Origin: Acidobacteriota bacterium | Lineage (GTDB): Bacteria; Acidobacteriota; Terriglobia; Terriglobales; Acidobacteriaceae | DNA: 64,000 nt | Assembly: GCA_021778315.1 (NCBI GenBank) | Contig: JAJYCQ010000006.1 | Location: 6,462-70,461 of the forward strand | Direction: 5' to 3' | In this document: positions 53,514 through 61,762 of the stretch, piece after piece | Layout of the letters: every line of letters begins with the position of its first letter | How positions within the stretch are numbered: position 1 is the first letter of the stretch | The notes under the pieces: generated by a model | Seen by the model: the letters and a program-made list of their open reading frames with translations, nothing else | Databases searched by the model: none | Told to the model about the DNA's origin: nothing | Position numbers and translations under genes: made by a program

Positions 53514-54086
53514 TTAGTTGGAGAGGGAGCCGGTCAGGTTTAGGTCGATGTCTACTTGTTTGGCGGCCTTGAGGACGAACCAGCTGGGGTCTTTGAGGCC
53601 CCAGTCTACGTAGGGGACGGTGAAGTGGGTTTTGGCGGTGCATTTGGAGCCGTCGATGTGGATCTGCATGGGGACGGTGAGGGGGTGGGGGGTTCCGTGA
53701 AGGGTGAAGATGCCGGTGACCTGGAGGGTTGAGTCTCCGGAGGGAGCGAGGGTTCCGGTGTAGGTCTGGGGGGCGAAGGTGACGTCTGAGAATCTGGAGG
53801 TCTCGAGGACCTGAGCGGTCATCTTTTTATCGCGGGCGCTGTTGTTGGAGTTGCCGCTGTTGGCGTCGACGACGATGAGGCCGGAGAGTTTGGGGGAAGT
53901 GCGGTCGAAGTCGACGGTGCCTTTGGTGACGTGGAAGGTGCCGTTGGTTGGGTCGTGATTGCTGGCGAGTAGGAACTTGACGGAGCTGGCGTCGGGGTTG
54001 ACGGTGAGGGTCTGGTGCTGGGCGAGGGCGAGGGTGGCGCAGAAGAGAGGAAGTGCTGCAAGGAGGGAGCGAGTGGTCGTCTTCAT
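53514..54086 (-). CDS. YceI family isoprenoid-binding protein
   Basis: A 190-residue periplasmic lipocalin-like beta-barrel. The signal peptide is about 1-22 (TTRSLLAALPLFCATLALAQ); then typical YceI strands: LTVNPDASSVKFLLASNHD, GLIVVDANSG, DKKMTAQVLETSRFSDVTF, ITFTLHG-type FTLHGTPHPLTVPMQI and the final AKQVDIDLNLTG. YceI proteins bind long-chain polyisoprenoids such as ubiquinone or octaprenyl compounds. It overlaps the fusion gene upstream (ATGA) and is the last gene of the operon that begins with a polyprenyl synthase, which makes an isoprenoid-quinone role plausible. Confidence 0.93.
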   Translation of the reverse strand: MKTTTRSLLAALPLFCATLALAQHQTLTVNPDASSVKFLLASNHDPTNGTFHVTKGTVDFDRTSPKLSGLIVVDANSGNSNNSARDKKMTAQVLETSRFSDVTFAPQTYTGTLAPSGDSTLQVTGIFTLHGTPHPLTVPMQIHIDGSKCTAKTHFTVPYVDWGLKDPSWFVLKAAKQVDIDLNLTGSLSN

Positions 54087-56173
54087 CGTTGATCTCCGGG
54101 GGAAGGTGTTGCGGCTGCGGTGACGAGGGGCTGGGTGATGGGTTGGGCGGTGGGCTGCGCGTTGGGTTGGTTGATGGGAGGGGCGAGGGGCTGGGCGATG
54201 GTTTGCTGCAGCCAAAGACTGAGCGAGGCTACGTCTCGGTCTGAGAAGTATTCATGGCCCGGCATGTCGGTGCCGGGGATTCCGAACTTGACGATCTGGG
54301 CTAGCCGATCTCTGCGCTGATCGGGGGAGCTGTGGGCGGATACGTCCTGGATGGGGCCTTCGGACAGGATGGGGGGAAGTCTATGGAAGCTGCTTCGCCA
54401 GCTTAGACGGGTTTGGCCGGTCGAAATGTGACAGGTGGCACAGTAGGTGGTGAAGAGTTTCTCTCCGTGCTGGGGGCTGGCGGCGGCGAAGGCTGCGGGG
54501 GAGAGATGCCAAGCTAGTTCGGTGACGAGGTGCTCGGAGCCGGGATCGCGGAGGGTTTGGAGGTAGGCGATGAGGTCGTCGCCACGGCTGGGGGTGCCGG
54601 GCTGGGATCGGGATTGGGTGCGGAAGAGGTAGGCGTAGGAGGGCATGAAGGAGCCGTGGCTGACCTGCGGCGGGGAGTAGAAGTGGGCTCGGAGCCACAG
54701 GGGGGAGCGGCGGCCACCGACCTGCGAGAGGTCCGGACCCTGGCGGCGGTTGCCGATGAGGGGAGGGTGCTGGCGGCGGAGGTCTTCGAGGGAGAGGGCG
54801 GGGCCCCAGAGGAGGACGTCGGCTGTGTTGGGGCGGACGTACTGGGAGTGGCAGTTGATGCAGCCTTCGTCGATGTAGACCTGACGGCCTTGCTCTGCTT
54901 GCGTGAGCGGGGCGGGGGTGGGGGTGAGGGTTTTGGCGGTGGTCCAGAGGGCGAGTGCGGCGAGGAGGACGGCGGCGGTGGCGAGGAGTTCGCGGCGGCG
55001 GTTCTGGTAGAGGGTGATGAGTTGCGGGGTGAGGACGAGGGCTGCCGCGCAGAGGACGAAGAGCCAGGGGATGTGGCCGAGGTTCTGGCCCATGCCGATG
55101 CCCATGGCGGAGCCGAACCAGCCTCCGATGGAGTAGATGTAGCCGGCTCGGCGACCTCGTTCTGCGGTGGTGGAGGAGCCGGAGAGGAGGGCGGGGTAGG
55201 CGACGAGGGCTACAGAGTAGAGGGAGACTCCGATGGGGTAGAAAACGGAGGCTAGGATGGCGCGGTTTGGGTCGAGGAGGAGGAGGCAGGCGCAGGCCAA
55301 GGCGAGGAAGGCGAGGGCGAGGGTTTTGGAGAGGCCGCGGCGGCGGAGGAGCCACGCGGAGGCTAGAGCGGCGGAGAGATGGAGGATGCCGTTGAGGGTG
55401 AGGTGGAGGGTTCCTTGCCAGGTTCCGGCTTTGAGGGCGGGGGTGTTCTGGATGATGAAGAAGGCGGCGGAGTCCAGCCAGATTAAGGCGGTGAAGGCGA
55501 GGAGGACTTGCGGGAAGGTGAGGGTGGTGGGGCTTGCTGGGTTTCCTGAGGGTTCACCGGAAGACGTAATACAGGGGTCCTTCGCTTCGCTCAGGATGAC
55601 GGAAGTAGTGGGGGTGCTGGCTTCGCTCGGGGTGACGGGGGTGGTGCGGGTTGCGATGAAGATGGCGGCGAGGCAGAGGGTGGCGGCGGTGAGGGCCTGG
55701 GTGGTGGGGGTTGCGGTGAAGAGTGGCGGGAAGTTGCAGAGGAGATAGCCGAGGCCGGTGCCGAGGGCGACTTTGAGGAGAAGGTTGCCGGTGCCGAGCC
55801 ACGAGCGGAGGTGGGTGACGAGGGTTACGGTGAGGATTCCGAGGCCGGTTCCGATGAGGAAGGCGGTGGCGATGCTGGCGGCGAGGGAGAGGTGGAGGAG
55901 GGTGAGGAGGGCGGCGGTGGTGCAGAGGGCGAGGCCTGTCTGGAGGCGGCGGCTGGGTGAGGGGATGCGCGTGGTGCGGGGAGTGAGGAGGCTGAAGAGG
56001 ATGCCGCCGAGGGCCATCGCGGCCATGACGGCTTTGAGGTGGGTGTCGGTGATGTTGAGTTCGGCGAGGCGCTTGAGGAAGGCGAACTGCGCGAAGATGA
56101 GGAAGTAGACGTAGGTGATGGCGACGAGGGAGACTCCTCGCCAGCCGGCTACATTTGTGTCACTTGGCTTCAT
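54083..56173 (-). CDS. MFS-like membrane protein fused to CcoO-like and cytochrome c domains
   Basis: A 696-residue protein. Residues about 15-420 show ~12 membrane helices with an MFS-like layout (two halves of six and a long central loop). The C-terminal part has two c-type heme motifs: a CcoO-like domain with EGCINCHSQYVRP (C438, C441, H442) and its axial Met in GSFMPSY, and a class-I cytochrome with YCATCH (C578, C581, H582) and Met in GTDMPGH. The tail (about 650-696) is Pro/Gln/Thr-rich. It probably transfers electrons outside the membrane. Its central loop (about 190-215) is encoded by a dispersed repeat. It overlaps the YceI gene by 4 bp and the small membrane gene by 14 bp. Confidence 0.85.
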   Translation of the reverse strand: MKPSDTNVAGWRGVSLVAITYVYFLIFAQFAFLKRLAELNITDTHLKAVMAAMALGGILFSLLTPRTTRIPSPSRRLQTGLALCTTAALLTLLHLSLAASIATAFLIGTGLGILTVTLVTHLRSWLGTGNLLLKVALGTGLGYLLCNFPPLFTATPTTQALTAATLCLAAIFIATRTTPVTPSEASTPTTSVILSEAKDPCITSSGEPSGNPASPTTLTFPQVLLAFTALIWLDSAAFFIIQNTPALKAGTWQGTLHLTLNGILHLSAALASAWLLRRRGLSKTLALAFLALACACLLLLDPNRAILASVFYPIGVSLYSVALVAYPALLSGSSTTAERGRRAGYIYSIGGWFGSAMGIGMGQNLGHIPWLFVLCAAALVLTPQLITLYQNRRRELLATAAVLLAALALWTTAKTLTPTPAPLTQAEQGRQVYIDEGCINCHSQYVRPNTADVLLWGPALSLEDLRRQHPPLIGNRRQGPDLSQVGGRRSPLWLRAHFYSPPQVSHGSFMPSYAYLFRTQSRSQPGTPSRGDDLIAYLQTLRDPGSEHLVTELAWHLSPAAFAAASPQHGEKLFTTYCATCHISTGQTRLSWRSSFHRLPPILSEGPIQDVSAHSSPDQRRDRLAQIVKFGIPGTDMPGHEYFSDRDVASLSLWLQQTIAQPLAPPINQPNAQPTAQPITQPLVTAAATPSPGDQR
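55553..55618. repeat. Dispersed repeat inside the fusion gene
   Basis: About 65 bp (ttcaccggaagacg..aatacaggggtccttcgct..cgctcaggatgacgg..gtgggggtgct) nearly identical to 57869-57933. On the minus strand it encodes SVILSEAKDPCITSSGEP in the central loop of the fusion protein. Confidence 0.8.
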
Positions 56174-56573
56174 CGCTCAACCATCCTCGGCTGAGGCCGA
56201 TGAATTGAAGAAGGGCGAGGGCTCCGTCGGAGAAGGCTACGGTGATCCATCCGGCGGGGAGGGCTGCGGTGGCGATTTTGGAGAGGACGAAGAGGGCTAC
56301 GAGGGTTCGGGTGATGGCGGTGAGGAGCCAGACGGTTTCGAGCTTGGCGGTGAAGAGGGGGCGCGTGGTGAGGAGGGCTCCGTAGAAGCAGGCGAGGCCG
56401 GTGGAGAGGACGAAGGCTCCGATGTAGGAGAGGTAGGGGAGCGCGGCGGCGGGGGCGGCGAGGCGCATGAGATGGAGCGTGAGGGCGGGAGCGGCGAGGA
56501 GAAGGAGGCCGGTCGAGGTGTCGGATAGGCCGGTGAGGAGCTGGTAGGCGAGGAGGATGTGGCGGCGGGTCAT
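56160..56573 (-). CDS. Small four-helix membrane protein
   Basis: A 137-residue membrane protein with four hydrophobic helices (about 8-28, 43-65, 77-98 and 105-130). Its start at 56573 overlaps the stop of the heme-copper-oxidase-like gene (ATGA) and its end overlaps the fusion gene by 14 bp, so it is part of the operon. It resembles no named family to me; its size and position fit an accessory subunit of the neighbouring membrane complex (inference). Confidence 0.75.
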   Translation of the reverse strand: MTRRHILLAYQLLTGLSDTSTGLLLLAAPALTLHLMRLAAPAAALPYLSYIGAFVLSTGLACFYGALLTTRPLFTAKLETVWLLTAITRTLVALFVLSKIATAALPAGWITVAFSDGALALLQFIGLSRGWLSDEAK

Positions 56574-58102
56574 GCGGCCTCCGGTGAGCTGGGCTGGGAG
56601 GATTGGGGGGAGCGGAGGAGGCGGGAGGCGGCGAGGAGCCAGTCGGCGGAGGTGATGAACATGAGGACTCCGGTGAGCAGGCGGAGGGAGTAGAGGAGGT
56701 TGCGCTCGGGGCCGGGCGTGATGGTGAAGGAGTGGTCGGAGCCTTCGCGCCAGCCGGCGAGGAACATGAGGAGGATGTAGGCGAGGACGCTGAGGTTCCA
56801 GAGGTAAAAGGACCAGGGGGTGGTGAAGATCCAGCCGTCGTCGGCGAGGAGTTGGACGAGGGTGAAGATGAGGAGGGCGGTGACGAAGCCGGCCATGGCG
56901 AGGAGAGAGTGGCCGACGAGGCCGTCGGTGAACTTGAAGTGGTCGAGGATGCCGGGGAGGAAGAGTGCCCAGCCGGTTGGGACGAGGATGGCCCACCAGC
57001 AGAGGAAGGCGATGCGCCAGGGGCGGGTGTTGGGGTGCCAGTGGAAGGCGGCGAAGTAGGCGGGGATGAGGGGGATCCAGAGGAGGAGGCTGGCGAGGGA
57101 GATGTATTGGGTGGGGCGGTGGTGGCTGACGTCGGCGCGACCGAGGCCGAGGCAGAGGAGGGATTCGGCGAGGAAAATGGCCCAGGACAGGCTGATGGTG
57201 CGGGAGCGGGTGGGACGGCGGCGGGTCAGGCCGAAGGGGAGGACGAGGAGGATCGCGATGACGACGAGGGTAGATTCGAGCTGGCTGGCTCCGGTGGGGC
57301 CTCCGGTGGCCGGGTTGATGGGGGGATAGAGCGTGGGGCTCGCGGAGATATAGAGCAGGATCGGGACGGTGAGGAGGAGGGCGAGACCGATGAGTTTGGC
57401 TGCTCTTGCTTGCGCGGATGTGCTGCGGGATTGGATGTAGGCGTAGGTGAGGAGGAGCCAGACGGCGAAGATGGCGAGGGGGAAGAGGACGCGGGAGTAG
57501 CCGGTCCAGTCGAGGAAGAGCTTGCCGCTGGAGTGGCCTGTGATCCAGGTGATCGAGCCGACGGCTAGAGCGGTGGACCAGATCCAGAGGATGGGGCGGG
57601 CCCAGCGGGCGGCGGGCTCGCGGTCGACGGCGTAGACCTTGAAGAGGAAGGCGAGGAGGGGGAGGCTCGACCAGCCGTAGAGTTCGATGTTGAGGTGGAC
57701 GGGCATCCAGCGGCCGTAGGTCCAGGTGTCGAGGAGGTGGTTGAGGCTGGGGAAGAGGAGCATGGCGGCGAGGAGGACGCCGATGGCGTTGGCGAAGACC
57801 AGCCAGGCGAGGCTGTGCCATGCGACGTAGGCGTAGATTTTTGGGGCGGTGGTGGGGCTTCCCTGGGATTCACCGGAAGACGGAATACAGGGGTCCTTCG
57901 CTGCGCTCAGGATGACGGGAGTTGTGGGGGTGCTTGCTGCGCTCAGGATGACGGCGTATGGGTGGTTCGAGCTAGAAGCAGGTCCTCCGCCTTCGGCGAA
58001 GGATGACAAGGTGTCGTGGGTGCGCGCTTCGGTCGGGCTGGCGGCGCTTTCGGGGGTGGTTGCGGTGGAGTTAGAGGGGGAGGGGCTCACGGATCCTCCC
58101 AT
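56570..58102 (-). CDS. Divergent heme-copper oxidase subunit-I-like membrane protein
   Basis: A 510-residue protein with about 12 membrane helices after an unusual N-terminal tail. YGRWMPVHLNIELYGWSSL resembles the GRxxPxHxNxxxxGW motif of cbb3/NorB-type subunit I, whose His binds the low-spin heme. DGLVGHSLLAMAGF resembles the later GHxHxxxxG helix but has only one His. I cannot find clear CuB ligands (no HN, HH pair in the right helix), so oxygen or NO reduction is doubtful. Residues 1-88 are low-complexity and partly encoded by a dispersed repeat, so the real start may be further in. It overlaps the ATPase gene by 32 bp. Confidence 0.7.
   Translation of the reverse strand: MGGSVSPSPSNSTATTPESAASPTEARTHDTLSSFAEGGGPASSSNHPYAVILSAASTPTTPVILSAAKDPCIPSSGESQGSPTTAPKIYAYVAWHSLAWLVFANAIGVLLAAMLLFPSLNHLLDTWTYGRWMPVHLNIELYGWSSLPLLAFLFKVYAVDREPAARWARPILWIWSTALAVGSITWITGHSSGKLFLDWTGYSRVLFPLAIFAVWLLLTYAYIQSRSTSAQARAAKLIGLALLLTVPILLYISASPTLYPPINPATGGPTGASQLESTLVVIAILLVLPFGLTRRRPTRSRTISLSWAIFLAESLLCLGLGRADVSHHRPTQYISLASLLLWIPLIPAYFAAFHWHPNTRPWRIAFLCWWAILVPTGWALFLPGILDHFKFTDGLVGHSLLAMAGFVTALLIFTLVQLLADDGWIFTTPWSFYLWNLSVLAYILLMFLAGWREGSDHSFTITPGPERNLLYSLRLLTGVLMFITSADWLLAASRLLRSPQSSQPSSPEAA
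57869..57933. repeat. Dispersed repeat inside the oxidase-like gene
   Basis: Near-identical partner of 55553-55618. In the same phase on the minus strand it encodes PVILSAAKDPCIPSSGES. A shorter second copy (tgctgcgctcaggatgacgg) follows at 57935-57954. Confidence 0.8.
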
Positions 58103-58832
58103 CGTGCATTTCGACGAGGCGGTCGCAGCGTTCGGCTAGCTTGCGGTCGTGGGTTGCCATGACGAGGGTGACGCCTTCGGTGGCTGCGATGTCGAGGAGC
58201 AGTTGGAAGACGGTGGCGCTGGTCTTCTCGTCGAGGGAGCCGGTGGGCTCGTCGGCGAGGAGGATGCGGGGGTGGTTCATGAGGGCTCGGCAGAGGGCGG
58301 TGCGCTGGCGCTCGCCGCCGGAGAGCTTCTGGATGCGGTTGTTGAGGCGGTGGCTGAGGCCGGTGCGGTCGGTGAGGTCTTTGAGGCGGGCTCGGGCGGA
58401 GCTGCGGCTGATTCCGGCGGCGACGGTGGGGATGAGGCAATTTTCTTCGAGGGTGAGGTCGGGGATGAGGTTGTGCATCTGGAAGACGAAGCCGACCTCG
58501 TGGCGGAGGAGATGGAGACGGCTGCGGTGTTGATTTAGCTCGATGCTGTTGACGGAGATGCGGCCGCGGTCGGGTTCGTCGAGGCCGCCGAGGAGGTGGA
58601 GGAGGGTGCTTTTGCCGCAGCCGGAGGGACCGGTGAGGGCTACGGTCTGGCCTTCGATGGCTTCGAAGTTGACGCCGTTGAGGACGGTGATGGCGCCGTC
58701 ATCGTAGCTCTTCCATACGTCGGTGGCGCGGAGGACTACGGTCGTGCTCGGGACTGCCGGCCGAGGGCGAACGGCAGGGTCACGGAGGACGAAGGGTGGG
58801 GGCTGCGACGGAGTTTGAGAGGAGGGTTTCAT
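58071..58832 (-). CDS. ABC transporter ATP-binding protein, MacB/LolD type
   Basis: A 253-residue ATPase. Walker A is GPSGCGKST (about 67-75), the Q-loop FQMHN, the signature LSGGERQR and Walker B ILLADEPTG, with the H-loop MATHD. The arrangement 'LxGLDxPxxGxIxV' is typical of LolD/MacB-like ATPases that power FtsX-type permeases. Residues 1-30 are a Pro-rich extension. It overlaps the permease gene (4 bp) and the oxidase-like gene (32 bp). It probably drives export or membrane extraction of a lipid or protein cargo; cargo unknown. Confidence 0.92.
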   Translation of the reverse strand: MKPSSQTPSQPPPFVLRDPAVRPRPAVPSTTVVLRATDVWKSYDDGAITVLNGVNFEAIEGQTVALTGPSGCGKSTLLHLLGGLDEPDRGRISVNSIELNQHRSRLHLLRHEVGFVFQMHNLIPDLTLEENCLIPTVAAGISRSSARARLKDLTDRTGLSHRLNNRIQKLSGGERQRTALCRALMNHPRILLADEPTGSLDEKTSATVFQLLLDIAATEGVTLVMATHDRKLAERCDRLVEMHDGRIREPLPL

Positions 58833-59941
58833 TCGAAGCGCAGAGCCTCCACGGGACGAACACGCATGGCGTAGAGGGCGGGGTAGAGAGCTCCGGCTAC
58901 ACCGGTGAGGAGGGCGAGGACGATGACGATGAGGACGACGAGGGCCTGGATGGAGACGTCGACGTAGCCGTGGAGCGCTGGAATGAGCTTGAGGATGTAG
59001 AGGAATCCGGTGCCGATGAGGAGGCCGGTGATGGCTCCGATGACGGAGACGAGGGCGGACTCGCCGAAGATCATGGAGGCGATCTGGAGGTTGGAGAAGC
59101 CGCTGACGCGGAGGATGGCGATCTCGCGGATGCGGGTGAAGACGGACATGATCATGGTGTTGGCGACGCCGAGGCCTCCGAGCAGAAGGCCGCAGCCTCC
59201 GACGGCCCAGGCGGTGGCCTTGAGGATCTTGAACTGGGAGTAGGAGCGGGTGAACTCTTCATCTTCGAGAGCGACGAGGTTGGGGAATTTTGCTTTGACT
59301 TGTCGCTTGAATTCTGCGGCGTCGGTCTTGTTGCGCAGCTTGATGGTGATGACCGAGGAGGAACCTTCTTTGTGGAAGAAGGCCTGCGCGGAGTTGAGTG
59401 GCATGAAGACGCCACCATCTTCAAAGCCGTTGGCGGTCTTGATGATGCCGATGACGAGGAAGGTGCCGTGGCCGATGGCGACGTGGGTGCCGACGGTGGA
59501 GTGGAGGAATTCGGCGGCTCGCTCGCCGAGAACGACTCCGTCGGATTGTTTGGCGAAGTCGGTGCGGGCGCCGGTGATCCAGGTGGCTTTGCGGAGACGG
59601 GCGTCGGATTCGGTGATGCCGAAGCAGGTGATGATGGGGTGGTCGGCGCTGGAGACGATGCCGAAGAGGACGGGGTCGGCGTGCTGGACGATGGGCCAGG
59701 AGGCGATGTCGGTGACAGCGGAGGCGGGGACGTCGGAGAAGAAGAGGTCGGAGACGTTGCGCTCGAAGACGATGATTTCGCTGTCGCTGGAGAGGATGCC
59801 GGAGAACATGCCGACGGCTCCTTGGAGGATGGTGACGATCGTAAGCATGGCTGCGACGCTGAAGGCGATACCGGCGATGCTGATGACTGATCGAATGCGA
59901 TGTCGAAGCAGATTTGTACAAATCAGCTTGAGAAAGATCAT
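58829..59941 (-). CDS. ABC transporter permease, FtsX/MacB type
   Basis: A 370-residue permease with one N-terminal helix (about 14-40, IRSVISIAGIAFSVAAMLTI), a ~200-residue periplasmic MacB-core-like domain (about 50-245), and three C-terminal helices (about 250-275, 295-330 and 335-360), the typical FtsX topology. RIREIAILRVSGFSNLQI is the coupling helix that touches the ATPase. It overlaps the polyprenyl synthase gene (4 bp) and the ATPase gene (4 bp). MacB-type systems work mechanically across the periplasm. Confidence 0.9.
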   Translation of the reverse strand: MIFLKLICTNLLRHRIRSVISIAGIAFSVAAMLTIVTILQGAVGMFSGILSSDSEIIVFERNVSDLFFSDVPASAVTDIASWPIVQHADPVLFGIVSSADHPIITCFGITESDARLRKATWITGARTDFAKQSDGVVLGERAAEFLHSTVGTHVAIGHGTFLVIGIIKTANGFEDGGVFMPLNSAQAFFHKEGSSSVITIKLRNKTDAAEFKRQVKAKFPNLVALEDEEFTRSYSQFKILKATAWAVGGCGLLLGGLGVANTMIMSVFTRIREIAILRVSGFSNLQIASMIFGESALVSVIGAITGLLIGTGFLYILKLIPALHGYVDVSIQALVVLIVIVLALLTGVAGALYPALYAMRVRPVEALRFE

Positions 59942-60861
59942 GCAGCTCCCCGGACGGAGTTGTCGAAGGCGGAGGCGATGAGGTCGGTGGACTCTCCGTT
60001 CAACTGGGCACGCAGATCCTGGAGGAAGGCGACGCCGGGGCGGCGGTCGACGATGCGCTGCAGCATGGTGTCGCCGATGCGGATAAGGCGGGTGAGGCGA
60101 TGGACGGCGTTGGGGACACCGACGACGAGGGCGATGTTGGGACGGCCGAGGGAGGCGTCGCGGGAGCCGGTCTTGCCGCTTTCGGCGGGGGTGTGGAGGA
60201 CGTCCTTGAGGTCGTCGACGATTTGATAGCTGAGGCCCCAGCAGATGGCGACACGCTGGAGGAGTTGGAGTTCGGCGGCGGAGGCTCCGCCCAACATGCC
60301 GGGGAGGACGAGAGTGAGGCGGATGAGGGAGACGGTCTTGCCCATAGCGATGCGCTCGGTGGTGTGGCGGTCGTGGGGGAGCGAGGCGTAGTTGAGGTCC
60401 ATGCTCTGGCCGTTGAGGAGGCCACCGACGCCGAGGTACTGCTCGAGGTAGTCGAGGGCTTCGGTTTGGTGAGCGGGGCCGCAGCCGGCGATGGCTCGCC
60501 AGGTGAGACCGTAGGCCTTGTTGATGAGAGCGAGGGCGGAGAGGATGGCCTGGGCTTCGCCGAATTCGACGTGAACGCAGGGAGCCCCTCGGCGCTCGAG
60601 GGCGTCGTCCATGCAGGGGAGGTCGTCGAAGAGGAGAGAGGCGGTGTGGAAGTACTCGAGTGCGATGCCGAGTTCGGCGGCGTGGGCGGAGGGGAGGCCG
60701 TAGGCGGCGAACATCTTGGAGACGATTTCAGGGCGAACGAGACTGCCGGGATTGCTGAGGACACCTTGGAGCGCGGCCTTGAGATGGGGCTCGGTCTCGG
60801 CCGGGAGGGGAAGGTAGGCGGCGAGGACGTCCTTGAGGGTATTTTGATCTTCATCCATCAT
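59938..60861 (-). CDS. Polyprenyl diphosphate synthase
   Basis: A 307-residue trans-prenyltransferase that extends allylic diphosphates with IPP. The first Asp-rich motif is LLFDDLPCMDD (D79, D80, D85; DDxxxxD with two extra residues, as in bacterial FPP/GGPP synthases), the second is YQIVDDLKDV (D216, D217, D220), and MGKTVSLIR follows the family. The chain length cannot be set from these. The frame is open to an ATG at 60939; I chose 60861 because the conserved part starts there, but the longer form is possible. First gene of the seven-gene operon; the FtsX gene overlaps its stop. Confidence 0.9.
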   Translation of the reverse strand: MMDEDQNTLKDVLAAYLPLPAETEPHLKAALQGVLSNPGSLVRPEIVSKMFAAYGLPSAHAAELGIALEYFHTASLLFDDLPCMDDALERRGAPCVHVEFGEAQAILSALALINKAYGLTWRAIAGCGPAHQTEALDYLEQYLGVGGLLNGQSMDLNYASLPHDRHTTERIAMGKTVSLIRLTLVLPGMLGGASAAELQLLQRVAICWGLSYQIVDDLKDVLHTPAESGKTGSRDASLGRPNIALVVGVPNAVHRLTRLIRIGDTMLQRIVDRRPGVAFLQDLRAQLNGESTDLIASAFDNSVRGAA

Positions 60862-61084
60862 GTGCTGGCGGTGCTGCCTCCGGGTAAAGGCAATGGGTTG
60901 GGAAGCTTCGAAACGATGAATTTTCAAATTAGAACCCATAGGGAAAGGATACTCGTTGTCTGGCAGATAAGACGAGCGTCAGGGATGCTTGGTAGCGGTG
61001 TTCTGTAGCGTATTGCGATGACGATTTGTTCATGGGGCGGAAGGTGTGACGTCATCAAAGTTGCGGATGGCATACCATCGGAGC

Positions 61085-61762
61085 ATGCAACTACTGCTGG
61101 TCGAAGACGAGCTCGAGATCCAGGGATTTTTGAAGGCTTCCCTTGCGGATGCGGGCTATGTTGTGGATACGGCGGGGGATGGGAAAACCGCTGAGGACCT
61201 GGCGTCGTCGAAGTTATATGACGTGCTGATTGTGGACCTGGGTTTGCCGGACCAGGATGGGATTGATTTGATATTGCGGCTGCGGCAGATGGGGGTGAAC
61301 AGCCCGGTGCTGATCCTGTCGGCGCGAAGGTCGGTGGATGACCGGGTGCGGGGTTTGGAGCAGGGTGGGGATGATTATCTGACGAAGCCGTTTGCTCTGG
61401 CGGAGTTGCTGGCGAGGCTGAGGAATCTGCTGAAGCGTAAGGGTACGGCGACGACCGGACCGACGGTGCTGCGGGTGCGAGACCTGGAGTTGGACCTGCT
61501 GAAGCGGAGGGCGACTCGCGGAGATGAGGTGCTGAGTTTGAGCCCGCAGGAGTTTGTGCTGCTGGAGTATCTGTGCCGGCATGCGGGGAGAGTGGTGACT
61601 CGGTCGATGCTGCTGTCGGAGGTGTGGGGGATGCGGATTCAGCCGGACACGAATGTGGTGGATGTACACATTTACCGGCTGCGGGGGAAGGTGGATACGG
61701 AAGGGCGCGAGCCACTGATCAAGACACTGCGAGGTGTAGGGTATGTCCTCAAAGAGCGATAG
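61085..61762 (+). CDS. OmpR-family response regulator
   Basis: A 225-residue regulator with a receiver domain (phosphoacceptor D51 in LIVDLGLPDQDG, K101 in LTKPF) and an OmpR-type winged-helix DNA-binding domain (about 130-225; LSPQEFVLLEYLCRHAGRVV and NVVDVHIYRLRGKVD). It resembles QseB/CopR-like regulators. It is coupled to the following kinase by a 20-bp overlap and diverges from the seven-gene operon, which it may control (inference). ATG 61085 has GGAG upstream. Confidence 0.93.
   Translation: MQLLLVEDELEIQGFLKASLADAGYVVDTAGDGKTAEDLASSKLYDVLIVDLGLPDQDGIDLILRLRQMGVNSPVLILSARRSVDDRVRGLEQGGDDYLTKPFALAELLARLRNLLKRKGTATTGPTVLRVRDLELDLLKRRATRGDEVLSLSPQEFVLLEYLCRHAGRVVTRSMLLSEVWGMRIQPDTNVVDVHIYRLRGKVDTEGREPLIKTLRGVGYVLKER

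Noticed and set aside
53119..53643. A 174-residue minus-strand frame after the tRNA
   Set aside because: It is Pro-rich, overlaps repeats and the YceI gene in another frame, and has no family similarity.
56160..57821. A 553-residue protein including the small membrane protein
   Set aside because: The first part is an Arg/Pro-rich shadow of the oxidase-like gene; ATG 56573 is the overlapped start.
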